The position numbers were made by a program, and so were the translations under genes. Positions 63,253 to 64,000 of a stretch of 64,000 nucleotides of DNA are shown in pieces. Every line of letters starts with the position of its first letter. Position 1 is the first letter of the stretch. The notes under the pieces are model-generated. The model was not told where the DNA came from. It did no database searches and saw nothing but the letters and a program-made list of their open reading frames with translations. Source of the stretch: Fusicatenibacter sp. (GTDB lineage Bacteria > Bacillota > Clostridia > Lachnospirales > Lachnospiraceae); the NCBI GenBank assembly GCA_022766945.1, contig JALEOU010000044.1, positions 1-64,000 of the forward strand, written 5' to 3'.

Positions 63253-64000
63253 TACATCGGCTTCCCTGCAAGGACTTCCTGGTAATCCTTGTAGTTCTCT
63301 TCCAGAAGTTTCGGTGTATTTAGACCGTAGGGACACTTCTTCCTGCATGCTCCGCAGTGCAGGCATCCCTCAATCTTTTTCATCATCTCCTGGGCCTTCG
63401 GTGTAAGCCAATTTGCTGAGGGTGAGCGCCGTAAAAGAAGACTCATACGGGCACAGGTATTGATTTCAATTCCTGCAGGACACGGCATACAGTATCCGCA
63501 TCCACGGCAGAAGTTACCGGAGAGCTGCTCTTTATCTCTTCGAATGATCTCTTCTATCGTTTCATCCATTGCCGGAGGACACTGGATATATCCGAGAAAC
63601 TCGTCCAGCTCACGTTCTCTTTGTACACCCCAGATCGGCAAAACGTTCTCATACTGATCCTCAAATGCATAAGCAGCAGCCGAATTGGTGATCAGACCGC
63701 CGGACAGTGCTTTCATTGCAATAAATCCCATATTCTTCTCTTTGCATTTCTCCACCAGAGAAATCTCTGCCGGCGTCGCAAGATAGCAGAAGGGGAACTG
63801 CAGTGTTTCATACAGACCGGACCCGATGATTTCTTCTGCTACGTTAAGCCGGTGATTTGTTATTCCAATGTGACGAATTTTTCCCTGCGCTTTCGCCTCC
63901 ACCATAGCCTCATACAAGCCGGTACCATCACCCGGGTGCGGACAAAACGAGGGATTATGGAACTGATAGATATCTATGTAATCCGTCCGGAGAAGCCGAA
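63252..64000 (-). CDS. Ferredoxin-type aldo/keto reductase, C-terminal part
   Basis: At least 249 codons, open to the window edge. The visible TIM-barrel part has [24 protein letters not shown] and [11 protein letters not shown]. The C-terminal region carries two 4Fe-4S motifs: [16 protein letters not shown] and [16 protein letters not shown]. This is the Fe-S aldo/keto reductase subgroup common in anaerobes. The substrate is unknown. An apparent ATG at 63917 is internal, since homologous sequence continues upstream of it. Confidence 0.88.
   Translation of the reverse strand, partial: RLLRTDYIDIYQFHNPSFCPHPGDGTGLYEAMVEAKAQGKIRHIGITNHRLNVAEEIIGSGLYETLQFPFCYLATPAEISLVEKCKEKNMGFIAMKALSGGLITNSAAAYAFEDQYENVLPIWGVQRERELDEFLGYIQCPPAMDETIEEIIRRDKEQLSGNFCRGCGYCMPCPAGIEINTCARMSLLLRRSPSANWLTPKAQEMMKKIEGCLHCGACRKKCPYGLNTPKLLEENYKDYQEVLAGKPM

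Overview
The window looks like a chromosome segment of a strictly anaerobic gut-type Clostridia, most likely Lachnospiraceae. The evidence is anaerobic (early cobalt insertion) cobalamin genes, a monomeric [FeFe] hydrogenase, T-box leaders, a Spo0A DNA-binding domain, SipW-type surface proteins, a Na+ decarboxylase beta subunit, strong AGGAGG ribosome sites and moderate GC. The species cannot be named from the sequence alone. Almost every gene is on the minus strand; only cbiK, two LysR regulators and a short Spo0A-C gene are on plus.

Layout. 1-4.7 kb: start of rpsU, alaS, and tyrS behind a tyrosine T-box. 4.7-7.5 kb: PepSY lipoprotein, response regulator and histidine kinase operon. 7.6-12.4 kb: CGGC-domain protein, a corrinoid-type ABC importer behind a cobalamin riboswitch with its own terminator, and cbiK. 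12.4-15.1 kb: aspartase with a divergent LysR regulator and what looks like a malic-enzyme relic overlapping the end of aspA. 15.1-32.2 kb: one tightly packed operon making cobyric acid and cobinamide from glutamyl-tRNA (hemA, a hemC-cobA-hemD fusion, hemL, cbiD, L, F, G, H, a cbiJ-E-T fusion, cbiA, cbiB, cobD, cbiP, cbiC); only hemB is missing. 32.4-39.2 kb: membrane MutS-like ATPase and a surface-protein operon (three TasA/camelysin-like proteins and one large Cna-B/SpaA protein). 39.6-45.6 kb: the lower-ligand half of the pathway (cobT, cobU, cobS, a short second CobU-like protein, cobC and an unexplained amidohydrolase), lying behind a repeat-bearing cell-wall hydrolase. 45.9-57.4 kb: threonine and branched-chain amino acid genes (thrC, leuA with a leucine T-box, leuD, leuC, lysR, ilvC, ilvN), tRNA-Pro, a Spo0A-C-only regulator, a MATE remnant and a dispersed miniature repeat. 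57.4-64 kb: [FeFe] hydrogenase, Lon-like AAA+ ATPase without protease, a Na+ decarboxylase beta subunit with a 50-residue gamma-like partner behind a riboswitch-like leader, an auxin-efflux-type permease and a partial ferredoxin-type aldo/keto reductase.

How it works together. hemA, hemL and the HemC-CobA-HemD fusion make precorrin-2, CbiK inserts cobalt, the cbi genes build the corrin ring, and CobD/CbiB add the aminopropanol arm. CobT, CobU, CobS and CobC build and attach the lower ligand, and the riboswitch-controlled importer scavenges corrinoids when B12 is low. Missing from the window are hemB, a precorrin-2 dehydrogenase, a corrinoid adenosyltransferase, a dedicated cobalt importer, leuB, ilvB and ilvD.

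The points most worth following are: (i) a Spo0A-C-only gene preceded by three 0A-box-like motifs at exact 10-bp spacing just upstream of a TATAAT; (ii) a metal-riboswitch-like leader whose P1 strand is also the terminator strand, in front of a Na+ pump subunit; (iii) a family of miniature inverted-repeat elements with TTACTGTTCAG ends; (iv) an amidohydrolase and a truncated CobU paralogue coupled to the cobalamin genes; and (v) a TasA/SpaA surface operon with no SipW peptidase or sortase nearby.
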